NCBI GenBank assembly: GCA_016271365.2
Contig: CM057454.1
Location: forward strand, 697,143,501-697,207,500
DNA from: Neoceratodus forsteri
Lineage: Eukaryota; Chordata; Ceratodontiformes; Ceratodontidae
Direction of reading: 5' to 3'
Length of the DNA stretch: 64,000 bases
The translations under genes and the position numbers were made by a program. Below are positions 10,795 to 22,144 of the stretch, in pieces. The notes below the pieces were generated by a model. The model did not search any database. It saw only the letters and a program-made list of their open reading frames with translations, and was not told the DNA's origin. Numbering within the stretch: the stretch's first letter is position 1; every line of letters begins with the position of its first letter.

Positions 10795-11356
10795 TCAAAG
10801 ACCTCTTGGCCGATCAGCTTCCTCCATTTTCAGAAACCAGTTCATAACTGCTGTTATTGTGTCCCCTTCCTTAACTTGTTCGATAGTGTTCTGTTGTCCC
10901 TTTAAACTCCCTATGTAACTAAACACTTTTTTGTTACTATCCATTGATGCAGTAGCCATTTCAATTTCATTCTCTAGCCCTTTTTATTTCTTTCTTACAG
11001 TCTCATAGTAATTTTCTATATATTTCCCATTTTTCATCTGAGGGGTATTGTTTGTATTTCTTATATACTCTCATGTTTTTTCTTATACCTTTCTTAATTC
11101 TTCTGGTAAACCATTTGAGTATTCTTCTATGTGAATTATATTTCCTTATTTCAGGTACAAACACCCTATTACAGTATTCAATCCTAGATTTTATCTTGTT
11201 CCACATGTCCTCCAGTTTCTCCCCTTGCAAATCCTGTTCCCTGTCCCAGGAGTCCTTGAATTATCTCATACATTTGTAGTTTACTTTATTATAATTTTTC
11301 AATTTAGTTATCCCCCTGTATGATTCATATTTACATATAAGAACAGCTTTAATCAT
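10795..11356 (-). pseudogene. LINE-B (CR1) linker between endonuclease and RT
   Basis: On the minus strand from 11356 downward: NMIKAVLICKYESYRG, then GEKLEDMWNKIKSRIEYCNR, then ILKWFTRRIKKGIRKNMRVY, YKQYPSDEKWEIYRKLL and SYIGSLKGQQNTIEQV. These match the lysine-rich linker of CR1/L2 ORF2 (WWNKEVKKALRKKRKA-like). Its upstream neighbour in the protein, the endonuclease, lies at 13047-13760. The break between them is the Harbinger-like insertion at 11360-13046. Confidence 0.75.
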
Positions 11357-11359
11357 ATT

Positions 11360-13046
11360 GGGCCTTATGCATGAATGGGCAGAGTGGCTATGAGCCGTAG
11401 AAGCATGGCGCATAGCCACTTTGCACCCATTGCACCCCCCCCCCGCATGCATGCAGCCTCAATGCAACTAATCCCCCAGCTGCATGGACAGCAACATGCT
11501 GAGGGCAGGTGGGGGTGTGCCAGCACTACCCCCCATGCATGAAGGTATGTAGTCCTGTCAATGGGTGTGTGGAGAAGAGTGCAGATTATGCCAAGAGAAA
11601 CCTGCAGTGAGTGTCCTATGCATCCTTCACCATGCACACTAGCTACCACAGGGCCCCAGTAGTTGTAGTGAACCCCCTCCCACACACACACACACACACA
11701 GACACATGCCCCAGTCCCAGAAAACAGGTTGGCCCCCTCAGGACTGGATCACCAGTCTGGAACAGAAGTGCAGCCCTCCTGCCACACACATGGATGCACC
11801 ATCCCCCTCTGTGTGCAATGATCACCACCCACACTCCACCACAGGTGTGCCCCATCCCTGTAGGGCAGCAGCATATCCCCCAACATGGCAGTCCGATCGC
11901 CGTGGGGCAGTAGCACCCCCCACCCCAACACATATGCTCCCTTATCTCCAGTGGCCGGAGCATACCACCCACTCACAGGGTCCACGGCCCCATGTTGGTT
12001 GCCCCTCCACACACACACAGATATAGATAACCAGGTCAGCTCAATCCTGACCCTAGAACTCCAAATGGTGTCCAGAGGTGGCCCCCACACTGGTGTCTGG
12101 TGGTGCCCCCTCGGTGGTGCCCCACATGGCACAAACACTACGCTGCAACCCCCTACTATCTTGTCAGTGCCACTGCTAGGAACAGCCAGTGGCATGGCTC
12201 TCCACATACCTCCTCGGCCACCAGCCATCTGACTGATACTGGGAGTGCACAGCCTATTTAAAGGGGCATGCTCCCAGTTTTATTTGGACAACCAGCAGCT
12301 GAGGTGGTGTGTGGAGGGCTATGTTGCTGGCCATTCCTAGCCACAGCACTGAAAGTGTTGGATAGGGGATGGGGGACGAAGGTGTTGGTGCTGCGGGGTG
12401 GGATCCTCTGACCATCACTGTAGGGGCTAGGCATTCTGATTTCGGGCTAGGGGAGTGGGTGGGCAGGGTGTGATGTATTGGGCAGTGCTGGGTGCGGATG
12501 TCCTGCTGTGGTTTGTGAGGGGTTCACACTGCAGTTGGGAATGGGGACATGATGGTTGGGGGGGGTCCTGAACTGCTCCAGGGCTGGGGTTACAGTGTAT
12601 GTTGGGTGAGTCACAGACATGGTCAGGGATGGTGTGACACTGTGTTGGGGCTGGGGTCACTCCCTGACATCTGGGGTGGGAATGCTGTGTGTCAGGTGGC
12701 AGCAGCCTAGTGGGGGCCATGGGGATCGGGCAGAGGGAGTGTGGCCAACGCAGCCGCATGGGTCCAGGTGCCTGCATTTCATTATTCCCACATCCAGACC
12801 CATGCATCACTGTACTGGAGATCTACTCCTAGACCCATGCAGGGCATCCCATTGGATGCTCGACTGGGTCTGCGACTTTGCTCCCAGCCACCCTGTAGAG
12901 TACTGCACACTGAGGGGAGGGGTGCCACGGACAAGTGGCAGACATTAGTGAATACTGGTGGCATGCATCTGACCACAGGTGTGGAGCTACATGGGCGGAA
13001 TATGTTCCTCTGGTGCATAATTCCAGCCAGGTCATGCATAGAGCCC
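11360..13046. mobile_element. Harbinger-like non-autonomous DNA transposon with ATT target duplication
   Basis: The ends are inverted repeats: GGGCCTTATGCATGA at 11360 and TCATGCATAGAGCCC ending at 13046. The 3-bp sequence ATT flanks both sides (11357-11359 and 13047-13049). Removing the insert joins the LINE-B endonuclease block DNDHN to NMIKAVL, so the insertion point is confirmed by the interrupted protein. Inside, the DNA is GC-rich with TGCA, CACA and GGTG motifs, and a subterminal inverted pair GAGTGGCTATG / CATAGCCACT. I recognise no transposase or Myb-like protein. Three-base duplications and a GGG start fit the PIF/Harbinger superfamily. Confidence 0.75.
11681..11702. repeat. (CA)n microsatellite
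   Basis: About 10 CA units lie inside the Harbinger-like element. Confidence 0.9.
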
Positions 13047-13760
13047 ATTGTGATCATTATCGACTAGAGGTTCTAATATTTCTACATGCTCTATTAGTTC
13101 TTTACAATTAGTAAGCACCAGATCTAGAATTGTATTCTTACGCGTGGGTTCTCTTATCAGTTGTTCTAGATTTGTTTGTAATATTATGTCCAAGAATCTT
13201 TTATCATATACTACTGTACCTGTCTGGGTTTCCCAACTAATGTTAGGATAGTTAAAATCACCCAGTAACATATAATTTCCCTCAAAGTCAGATGCTACAG
13301 GAAGTTGATATGTTCTTCATTATTCTGAATCGGTGATCTATATATGACTGCTATTGTTAGTTTGGAACTATGTGTATCAATATCTACCCATATGTTCTCA
13401 TCCTGTTCCACAGACTTACTCTCCTCGGTTAGCTCTCTTGCTTTTATACTGTCCCAGACATATAATGCTACTACTCCACCTCACCTGTTATCCCTTTCCC
13501 TATGGAACACCTGGTAACCCTGTATCTTAGTTCCCCAGTCATCCTTATTAAGCCAAGTCTCTTTGACTGCACACATAGCTATGTCTTTCTGATTCAACAT
13601 CATTTTAATCTCATCTTGTTTATTTCTCAGGCCCCTAGCATTCAGTACCAAGAAATTAATGGATTCATTTGATCCATTTATGCCTTTAGCATCTTTTGTA
13701 AATCCCTTACTTATGTAGGATTTCTTCCCTGGCTGACTCAATCCCCCTCCCCTCACTGTG
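13047..13760 (-). pseudogene. LINE-B (CR1) APE endonuclease domain
   Basis: From 13760 downward the minus strand gives ESINFLVLNARGLRNKQDEI (first catalytic Asn block), then CAVKETWLNKDDWG (catalytic Glu), GYQVFHRERDNR, VIYRSPIQNNEE, YMLLGDFNYPNISWE (Asp/Asn block), NTILDLVLTNCKELIEHVE and DNDHNGL (normally SDHN). The order and spacing are those of a CR1/L2 APE endonuclease. It is broken by a stop after RERDNR. The domain was split near its C-terminal His block by the Harbinger-like insertion. Confidence 0.85.
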
Positions 13761-13789
13761 TGTCAGTTTAAATGTTTGTTTATTACATT

Positions 13790-14115
13790 ATTGAAAACAT
13801 TACCCAGGAGCATGCTGTCACTTCAGTTTAGATTCAGGCCATCTTTACAAAATATGTTCTTTTGGTTACCATCATAAAGCTTCCATATTTTTATCAAGGT
13901 ATTACGCTGTTGTAAACATCATTTTCTGAGTTCATTTACTCTTATTATTTTTCTGTTACATTCATACTCTGCCCTTGGCACCGGGAGTATCTCTGATAGT
14001 ATGACCTCACATTCATTCTCCATAAAGTATTTATGTCTCTTTATACAGTAGTTGTTCAATATCTCCAGCTCTGTGTAGTGTCTTAAATCATTGGTTCCTG
14101 CATATATCACAACCA
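13790..14115 (-). pseudogene. LINE-B ORF1, SGNH-esterase-like domain (C-terminal half)
   Basis: The minus strand reads MIYAGTNDLRHYTELEILNN, then CEVILSEILPVPRAEYECNR, VNELRK, and after a stop IFCKDGLNLN. GTND and the late D-G-L-N block are the conserved blocks III and V of SGNH hydrolase-like domains found in ORF1 of CR1 elements. The final block has N where active esterases have H. Confidence 0.7.
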
Positions 14116-14279
14116 GTCTTTTGGCAGTGAATGATTTTTAGCATTTTTGGTAGAAGTCCATAAACATCTTTCAGGCCATCCCCTGACAATGATACACTTA
14201 TGACCTGGTCTTTCCTATTTAGGGTCGACATTGTGTTAGTGTATTTAACAATTGAATCCCCCATAATATGGATATCTGG

Positions 14280-14730
14280 CTATGTTCCTGTTTTCCCTCC
14301 CATGTTATCCTCATTATTGTCTACATTCAATGCATTCTGATTGTCTATATTGTTACTGTTTCTAACTATTTCCATCAAGTCATTGGCATCATTCTTGATA
14401 TTGCCCATTACTGTTAACAATGGGGAATAACTGTTTCTAGTGATTATATTATATTCCAAAACACCACCTTCATGTGTTTCATCCTCCTTATGGCTTGTAT
14501 GAGATCTTTCTGTGCTAGCCAAGTTTTCATTAGTGTATTCTCCCTCTTGATTTTGGCCAGTGGGTTGCTCATTTATATTCGTTATATCTACCCCATATCT
14601 CTCGCTTCTTGTTTCGATTTTAGATGTTACCTGTGTATCTGTCCTTTCCACCTTTTGCTTATTTGTTTTTGTTTCAGTATCTGGTTTTTGTTCTATTAAA
14701 TCATAATTAGTTTTGGCATTAAATACCATT
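14280..14730 (-). pseudogene. LINE-B ORF1, low-complexity middle part
   Basis: This is an open minus-strand frame of 149 codons rich in N, E, T and K (for example TKTNKQKVERTDTQ and IDNQNALNVDNNEDNMGGK). It lies between the zinc-finger-like N-terminus at 14880-15083 and the SGNH-like domain. It has no recognisable domain. I assign it to ORF1 by position and orientation. Confidence 0.55.
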
Positions 14731-14879
14731 GCTCTCTTTCCCTTTTTAAGAGAGATATTTCCCGTGTTGTAATCGGTTCATTCTACTTTGTCCGTCTCTT
14801 TGTGCCTTTTGTTGTGTAGTGCAGTAGACTTTATGCTAGTTGTTTTACTACATTCTTCCTTCCCTAGGTCATTTTCCAG

Positions 14880-15083
14880 CTACAATAGACATTTTAGTTG
14901 CAGTTTAAGCCAGATTATTTTTGTTCTCAGTTCTTTTAGCTCAATACATTGTGTGCAAGTAGTCTGAGTAAAATCAGTGTTCTGAGTGCTTATCCTATTG
15001 CAAATGGAGCATCTTATGCCAATCACTCCATTTTGCAATGTAAGAAAAGTCTCTTCCTTACTCCCACTGTTGGACATTTGCAT
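14880..15083 (-). pseudogene. LINE-B ORF1, N-terminal zinc-finger and coiled coil
   Basis: The frame begins MQMSNSGSKEETF and contains CSICNRISTQ followed by TTCTQCIELKELRTKI. A Cys-x2-Cys ... Cys-x2-Cys arrangement followed by a leucine-rich helix (IELKELRTKIIWLKLQLKCL) is the usual N-terminal layout of CR1 ORF1 proteins. It marks the 5' coding limit of LINE-B. Confidence 0.7.
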
Positions 15084-15576
15084 ACAAAGACACAGTTATT
15101 GTTAATATGTCCTTTGAAAGACGCACTTTGTTCTTACTCACTACTTCCTTACACCCACTTTTACTGCCAGAAAATTGTAATAATTTTGTGTAAGGGTTTG
15201 GGCACCTCTGCCCCTCTTCCCTATCTGACATCGTCAGATGCTGCTGTCCTCTGCCCCTGTCACCTCCACTCGCTAGAGCCGAGCTATAAATAGAGCACCC
15301 TTGACTGACATCACCTCATTGCTAGGCAATCCTGGAAATACCTCCTTGTGTTGGCAGACAGCATATATAGTCTGTCTTTAAAAAGGCAAGCTAGTCTATA
15401 CCTGGTGGCAGTAAAGTACCTCTTCAAAACACCAGAGGTGTTTGTCTAAGTTTCTGGACCGTCGAGGAGCGGGGGTGCTGGAACTCCATACACAAGTACT
15501 GTTCTACCTGAGTAGTTACAAGTACTCATTGGCCACCTGTCTTCTGCTACAGCCTCCCTGCTTCTCATTTCAAGTT
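15084..15576. other. Non-coding interval between two CR1 elements
   Basis: This is probably 5' untranslated sequence of LINE-B (minus) followed by the truncated start of LINE-F (plus). A TATA-like stretch (GCATATATAGTC) lies at about 15362-15373. No gene is seen. Confidence 0.4.
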
Positions 15577-15829
15577 GTGCTCTTAAAAGAATAAAAGCTG
15601 GGGCCTTTAAACATGATGGATTGTACCTAAACAGAGGAGTGCGGGCACACAGACAAAAACTGAATGTCTATATAGGTAGTTTAAACTAAATAAAAGAGGG
15701 TATGATGCAGCTCACACCCCTACCATCGGTGGGCTGGTCAGCACTCCCCAAAATGCCAAATGCATGCATGCATCCCCAGAAAACAAGTCAGAGCCAACAT
15801 CCACCTGAACCAGCAACCTTCATAATATC

Positions 15830-16560
15830 TTGGCTGGAAAGTGCAAACTGGAGCAGTCCAGGAAGAGGGTACAACCTCACGCCAAAGAGGATGCACATTC
15901 CCGGAAGGCAATGGTTGCAAATACTAGGAGCCTAACCAACAAACTTCCCAAACTCACAGCCATCTTGGAAACAGAAAGTTTGGACTGGGTGTCTGTAACA
16001 GAAATGTGGTTCACAGAAAGCCACAGATGGGATACAGCCATTCCCAGTTGCAATCTGTTCAGAAAAGATAGGCAGGGCAAAAAAAGGGGGGGGGGGACGA
16101 GTAGCTATTTACATTCTGGAGGAAATAAAAGAAACAGAAGTAAAAGGGCAACCTGGGGACTTCAAGTCACTGTAGCTAACAGTAGACACAGGCAAGGGAA
16201 ATCCCTTCAGAATCAGTGTTGTGTATAGGCCCCCAAATCCAGGAGATAAAAGAGACAAAGACCTAATACAGGAAATCCACAAAATGTCTGATTAAGGTGA
16301 AGTAATACTGGTGGGGGACGTTAACCTACCAAATAGTAACTGAAGCACACTAACAGCAGCAACAAGAAGAAGTAGGGACTTCTTATTGTCACTACAAGGC
16401 ACGGGACTGTGCCAACTTGTTAAAACCCCAACAAGGGGAGATGCCATTCTCGATCTTGTCCTCACAAACTCGGAAAGGATCAAGAACATTGAAGTGGGAT
16501 GCCATATGGGCAACAGTGACCATTGAATGGTAAACTTTAAGGTAAACATAACACAGGACA
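15830..16560 (+). pseudogene. LINE-F APE endonuclease
   Basis: The frame reads VANTRSLTNKLPKLTAILET (Asn block), WVSVTEMWFTESHRW (Glu block, with SVTE for the usual VTET), and CNLFRKDRQGKKRGGG, which ends in a poly-G run that shifts the frame near 16090. It resumes with VILVGDVNLPNSN near 16310, GDAILDLVLTNSERIKNIEV near 16440 and MGNSDH near 16510. Stops follow NSN and SDH. The domain order is complete but not translatable. Confidence 0.8.
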
Positions 16561-16613
16561 CCAGCCACTCAAAGGCAAAGGTGCTCGATTTCAGAAAGAC
16601 TGACTTCTAAAAA

Positions 16614-18222
16614 ATGAGGAACAACATATGTAGTCAGTTAATGGAAATAGAAGTTGAAGAGGTGGAGGTCACGTGGGAGAGACTCAAGAGACCAATAAAG
16701 ACTGTCACAGATCAATATGTCAGATGGGTTAGCAAAGCAAAAAGAAAAAGAAATCTGCTATGGTTTTCCAAGAAAGTAGCTACCACAGTCAAGGAAAAAA
16801 AAGAAGGCGTACAGCATAATACCAGGAAACCGAAACTGAGAAAGAATGACTGGGAGTCGTAAAAGGAAAAAAATAGAGAGTCTTAGAAAGTCTAACAAAC
16901 AAATTAGAAAGGCAAAAGCCCAGACAGAGGAAAAGATAGAAGAAGGGGCAAAGAGAAGAGACAAATCATTTTTTAGATACATTAGGGAACGTAAGAAAGC
17001 AAAAGGGAGACAGTAAAGATTGCTACTGAAGAAGGGAAATGCACCAAACATGATGAAGAGAAAGTCAAAATCCTCAACAAATACTTCTGCTCAGTGTTTA
17101 CCAAAGAAGACTCAGGGGGTGGCCCAGCCCTGAAAAAACACAACACCCAAGAACCAGTGGTAGACAAGAGTCCCTTTAAAGAAGTCGAAGTACGGGATGC
17201 ACTAAATAAACTAAAAGCAGACAAAGCCATGGGACCAGACAAGATGCACCCCAGAATCCTTAAGGAACTTAGGGCAGAATTAGCAGCCCCTCTGGCACTT
17301 CTATTCTTGAAATCCTTGAAGAGCAGTGTGGTACCTGAAGACTGGAAAAAGGCAATAGTGGTTCCACTTCACAAATCAGGCAATTGCGAGGAGGCTAGTA
17401 ATTACAGACCAGTGAGCCTCACATCTATAGTAGGGAAACTAATGGAGACACTACTCAAACAGAGGATCATAGCATTCCTCAAAACTAGTGGCCAACAAGA
17501 CCCTAAATAGCATGGTTTCATAGCAGGTAGGTCATGCCAGACAAATCTGCTTGACTTTTTTGACTATGCTACAAAAATAGTGGACCACAGTTGGTCAGTA
17601 GATGTGGTCTACCTAGACTTGTAAGGCCTTCTACTCAGTTCCACACAGAAGGCTGGTGAAGAAGCTTGACCAAACAGGGGTTGGTCCAGAATTAGTCAGA
17701 TGGGTACAAAACTGGTTACAAGGCAGAACCCAGAGGGTACAGGTTAATGGAATGCAATCAGTGGAAGGCAGGATGACCAGCAGGGTGCTCCAGGTCTCAC
17801 TGCTGGGGCCCCTGCTCTTCAGTGTTTTTATAGCTGACATTGCTGATGGACCGGAAGGTAAGGTGTGTCTGTTCGCAGATGACACCAAGATATGTTACAG
17901 GGTGAACACCTCAGAAGGAGTGAGCAAGATGGAAGCTGACCTCAAGAAACTAGAAGAGTGGTTTGGAGTGTGGCAGCTGAGATTTAATGCCAAAACGTGC
18001 AAGGTCATGCACATAGGAAAGAAAAATCAAAGTAAGGAGTATTACCTAGAAGGTGAAAGACTGGTGGCCTCAAACCAGGAACAAGATCTTGGAATCATAA
18101 TCTCGGATGACTTAATGGTTAGTAAACAGTGTGAGAAGGCAACATTGAAAACCAACAAAATGCTGGGCTGCATTGGGATGGGAATCATAAGCAGGAGGAG
18201 AGAGGTGGTGTACTACCACTGA
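16614..18222 (+). pseudogene. LINE-F linker and reverse transcriptase
   Basis: The lysine-rich linker (KRKRNLLWFSKKVATTVKEK) is followed by KILNKYFCSVFTKEDSGGG at about 17070-17115 and by KADKAMGPDKMHPRILKELR, PEDWKKAIVVPLHKSGN, SNYRPVSLTSIVGKLMETLL and HGFIAGRSCQTNLLDFF (the last after a stop at 17508). The next block is damaged where YLDFSKAFD should be (YLDL then a stop near 17620). From 17656 the frame gives GPLLFSVFIADIADG and VCLFADDTKICYRV, so the catalytic FADD is intact. DLGIIISDDL is near 18090. The frame closes at 18222, and only broken thumb sequence follows to 18600. Confidence 0.85.
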
Positions 18223-18776
18223 ATAGATCGCTGGTCAGACCTCACCTGGAATACGGAGTCCAATTGTGAAGGCCTCACCTCAGGAAGGATATTGACCATG
18301 TGGAAACAATACAGAGAAAGGTCACAAAAATGATTCAGGGTGTGCAGTACATATCCTTTGCAGAAAGACTTAGAGAACTGAATAAGTACTCCGTGGAGCA
18401 GAGAATAGAGAGGAGACATAATTGAAACATTCAAGTACATAAAAGGCATTAACAAGGTACAGGCACAAGAACGTTTTCACTTCAAGAAGGGCTCCAGGAC
18501 CAGGTGACATGACCCAGGCTGCAAGGAGAGATGTTCACTACCAACACCAGGAAGTTTTATTTCACAGAAAGAGTGGTGAACACCTGGAATAGCCTGCCCC
18601 AAGTGGTTGTGGGGGTCAACACTGTGGGGGGATTCAAGAATGCATGGGATAGACACAAGAGAGCCCTTACTACAAAGGGCAACTAGAGTGTTAAAATAGT
18701 CTGAAACAAGTGGGCAGACTAGATGGACCTAGCAGTCTCCTTCTGCCATCAACTTCTATGTTTCTATGTTTCTTTC

Positions 18777-19530
18777 AGAGTACAGTCCCATATGCATGTG
18801 TCTCAGACTCCCTTCCCATACCCTCACTGATTCCACCATGACTCAACCACTCCACCTCCTGGTCATCCTTTGAAGTTTCAGTTGTGGACTCGCTGGCATC
18901 TGGGTGGGGATGAAAACCCCCTGTAACCTGGCCAGCTCGGTTTGGAGACAGGTGACTTTCTCCCTCCACCCAGAGAGGTTCCTGCAAATAGGGCAGTATC
19001 ACAGCTTCCAGAATGTCTCCCTGAAGACAGCCATTCCACAGCCACTGCAATGCACTACTTCCATCATGTTTGTTGCAGCCTTCTCATGTTTAGCCTTTAA
19101 CTACTGGCTCCTCCCCTTCCTGGGTAGGTATGTACAGATTGGTGTACTCCCCTGTGGTTCCACACCCTATATAAGGAGTTAGAGCCTTGTGGGGGGGGGG
19201 GGTTATTCCTGGCAGCATCCAAAAACAAACAACTCCCTTTCTTGCTGACTGTCAGTTAGGAACACACATGAATTTCAGACCACACTAATCCCCTGAAATA
19301 TGATGCTTGCACTTAAAGTACAGACTCAGCCAATTACAAACACTCACAAACTTACCATCAAATTGAATCTCCTAGTCCTGCCCAAATAAAATGGGGAAGC
19401 CCACCGAATGTCAGTTAGTTACACACTTGAATTTCAAACCACACTAATCCCTTGAAATGTGATGCCTGCACTTAAGGTACAAACTGAATCCCCTAGTTCT
19501 GCCCAGACAAAACTTGAAAGTGCCAAAGAT
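18777..19530. other. Unassigned interval with a direct repeat
   Basis: I recognise no gene. A sequence starting GTCAGTTAG and containing CCACACTAATCCC, TGAAATATGATGC and TGCACTTAA occurs at 19251 and again at 19410 (spacing 159 bases, both plus). A TATA-like TATATAAGG lies at 19168-19176, just before a poly-G run at 19190-19202. It could be the edge of an LTR or another element, but nothing decides this. Confidence 0.45.
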
Positions 19531-22140
19531 TCCCTATTGATCCAGAAGGGGAGACATTTTGCTTCATCCCAGAACCAACACAGAGTGTATGCTCCAATGA
19601 ATGCTAAGTATTAGGCTTTACACCAGGGAAGCTCCCCCCACCCAACCAGTGGTCTTGGAGTTTGGCCCCACTATAATGTGGAAGTTTCCATCCCAGAGAA
19701 AGGAGCTGATATATCTGTCTAAATTATCAAACCATGTATTGGATAATGGGAGGGGCAAATTATTTAATAGGTATAATATCTCAGGAAGCGTCATCATGCA
19801 CAGTGCCTCAAATTTCCCCACAAGGGACAAGTTGAATGATTTCTTTTAGTCAAATTCAGTACGTATAGTTTGAAGGAGAGGCTTGAAGTTGCCATATGGT
19901 ATCACGGCAAGGTCCATCTTAATCTGAATCCTCAAATATGTAATACCCTGCAGGGCCCACATGAGGCCTGTTGCTGGAAAAGGAGCACTAGGGCAATTTG
20001 AGGTAAGGGGGAGAACATGGATTTTAGACATATTCACCCAGAGGCTGGATATCTTCAAAAGCATCTGTAGGATTTGCATTATAGAGGGTACAGATGTATG
20101 TGGAGTGGAGGTGAACACCAAGAGGTCATCTGCATAAATTAAAATGAAATAGGTCTGAGATTCTATGGGAATCACTTTATTTTCTGGATGGGAGCAGATA
20201 GCAACTGCTAAATACTCTAATGCAGAAACAGAAGGGTTGAAAGGGAACAGCCCTGTCTGGTTCCCTTTTATAATGGAAACAAGTCAGACAAGCATCCATT
20301 GGTAAGAACCTTAGCAGAAGGAGAATGGTATAATATCTGGATCCACTTAAGAAAATAATGACTACAACCAAAATAGGATAGTGCTGCATAAAGAAAGAAC
20401 CAGAACACCAAATCCAAAGCCTTCTCAAATTCTATTGAGATGGCTGTCACAGGTGAGCATACAGGTTTCACAGCACACATTAAATTAAAAAAGGAGCGCA
20501 TGTGGTCAGACCCTGTCCAACACTTAACAAAACCAGCTTGTGATTGGTGCACCAACTGTGGGAGCAATGACTCAAGCCGAGCAGCCTGAATCTTTGCAAG
20601 CACTTTGCAGTCAGCATTTCTGAGTGAAATGGGTCTTCAGTTGGTACACTGGGAAGGCTCTTTACCTTTTTGTTTATGACTGTGATCACTGCACATCTAA
20701 GGGACGGGGGAAAGATCCCCATTGCATTAGCATGGTCATATATCTCCTTCAGCCAAGATGCGGCCAAATCAGGAACCAGTTTATACAGATCAACTAGGAT
20801 GCCATCCTTTTCTGGCACCTTCGGGGGAGAGGACCCTTATGGATTTCATCACCTCAGCTAGGAAAGGGGATGCACTGAGGGATGTTTGGTCTTACTCAAA
20901 GAGGCTAGGTAACTTCAAATGGTCTAGAAAGTGCTGAATACATTCTTCTGACACAGGGTTGCTGCCCATATACAAAGTCTCATAGAAGCATTTCATGATT
21001 AGATTAATTTCGTAGGCATGTGCGAATATGCCCTTGCTCATTATGCAAGGATCCCATATGCCTTAATGTTTCTGCATCTTTAATCAGTGTGTAAGCTATA
21101 ATCCAGCCTATTCACCTCCCTTCCAATTCCTATGTCTAGTTTAAATAATGCTAATTCTGCTTTGCAAGACAAAAGAACATTTAGATGATACCTTAAGGAG
21201 GTGATGGCTAATAGGCAGAAGTTAGAGGTATAATTTCCAAGCTTAAATTGTAGCTCCCTATACTGCAATTCCTGTGCCCATTTATTTTTCTCCTCTTCCC
21301 ACTCCTTCCTCCTACTGTTTGTGAATTTTCCTATGACCCTCCTTAAGTAGGCCTTATAAGCCTCCCATAAAGTAGCTGGGCTAACTTCTGGTGTACTATT
21401 GTGGGTGAAGTATGACATACTGTAGTCTCCTGTGTGATACAGTCATGAAATTTAGGGTCATGCTGGAGAAGTGGGTCAAGACACCATCTATTAGTCCTTT
21501 CCTGAATGGGGAGCATTGAAAGGAAATAGACATTGGAGCATGGTCCAACAGGACCATGTTGCCAATTTCCACTTGAACCAGGGCCTGCGAAAGCATGGGA
21601 GAGTGTAGCCAGTAATCAATGTGGCTATAGGACTTATATGCTGAGGAGAAGAAAGAGTACTACTTAGCAGTATTGTGCAATAGTCTCCACCTATCTGAAA
21701 GAGCATACTCATTACATAGAGCTTGAAGTGCAGTGGAGGTAGCACTGTAGTTTCGGCCAGAGGGGGTACTGCGATCAAGAACATCATCTGGCGGCAAATT
21801 GAAATCTCCTCCTAATAAAAGGGCGAGGTTGTTCTGATTTAACTGTGAAGTAGTGTGAGCCAACTGGGTATAAAAAAACCTGGGCCCCTTCATTGGGACC
21901 ATAGATCTCTGCAAGAACAAAGTGTATGTCAGGACTGTTAATTTCGTCCAGCACCCATCGTCCCCCCTGGATCTGAGTTATCTTTCAAAATATTCCAAGA
22001 TAACCGCTTATGAAAAAACAAGGAAAGCAACTGTTTATATCTATTGAACACAGAGTGTAGCTCTGAACCTACTCAATCCCTCTTGAGCTTCAAGGCTTTT
22101 TTTGGTGTAAGATGAGTTTCTTGCAGGAGGGCTACCCCAT
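19530..22140 (-). mobile_element. L1/Tx1-clade LINE, ORF2 remnant
   Basis: Read from 22140 downward: YGVALLQETHLTPKK (Glu block of an APE endonuclease), NLALLLGGDFNLPPDDVLDR (GDFN block), and SYWLHSPMLSQALVQVE-type remains. A lysine- and glutamate-rich linker follows at 21418-21080. The RT then shows PEKDGILVDLYKLVPDLAAS, QAGFVKCWTGSDHMRSFFNL, EFEKALDLVFWFFLYAALSY and ILIYADDLLVFTSTP (YADD intact, near 20120-20160), ending with LPEILYLLNNLPLPL. The RT style (long spacing, GGDFN, YADDLLVF) is L1/Tx1 and not CR1. Many frameshifts are present. No poly-A tail is visible at the low-coordinate end, so the 3' end is missing or diverged. Confidence 0.8.
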
Positions 22141-22144
22141 ATGG

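Larger units (their letters stand above)
15577..18776 (+). mobile_element. LINE-F: 5'-truncated CR1 element
   Basis: This is a plus-strand CR1-clade LINE holding the end of ORF1, all domains of ORF2, and the CR1-style 3' end. The 3' end (GGGCAGACTAGATGGACC, CTTCTGCCATCAACTTCTAT, then TGTTTCTATGTTTCT) is the typical CR1/L3 tail with a short tandem repeat. At the 5' side, HDGLYLNRGVRAHRQKLN at about 15615-15670 is the last SGNH-like block of ORF1. ORF2 is riddled with stops and frameshifts. Confidence 0.85.
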
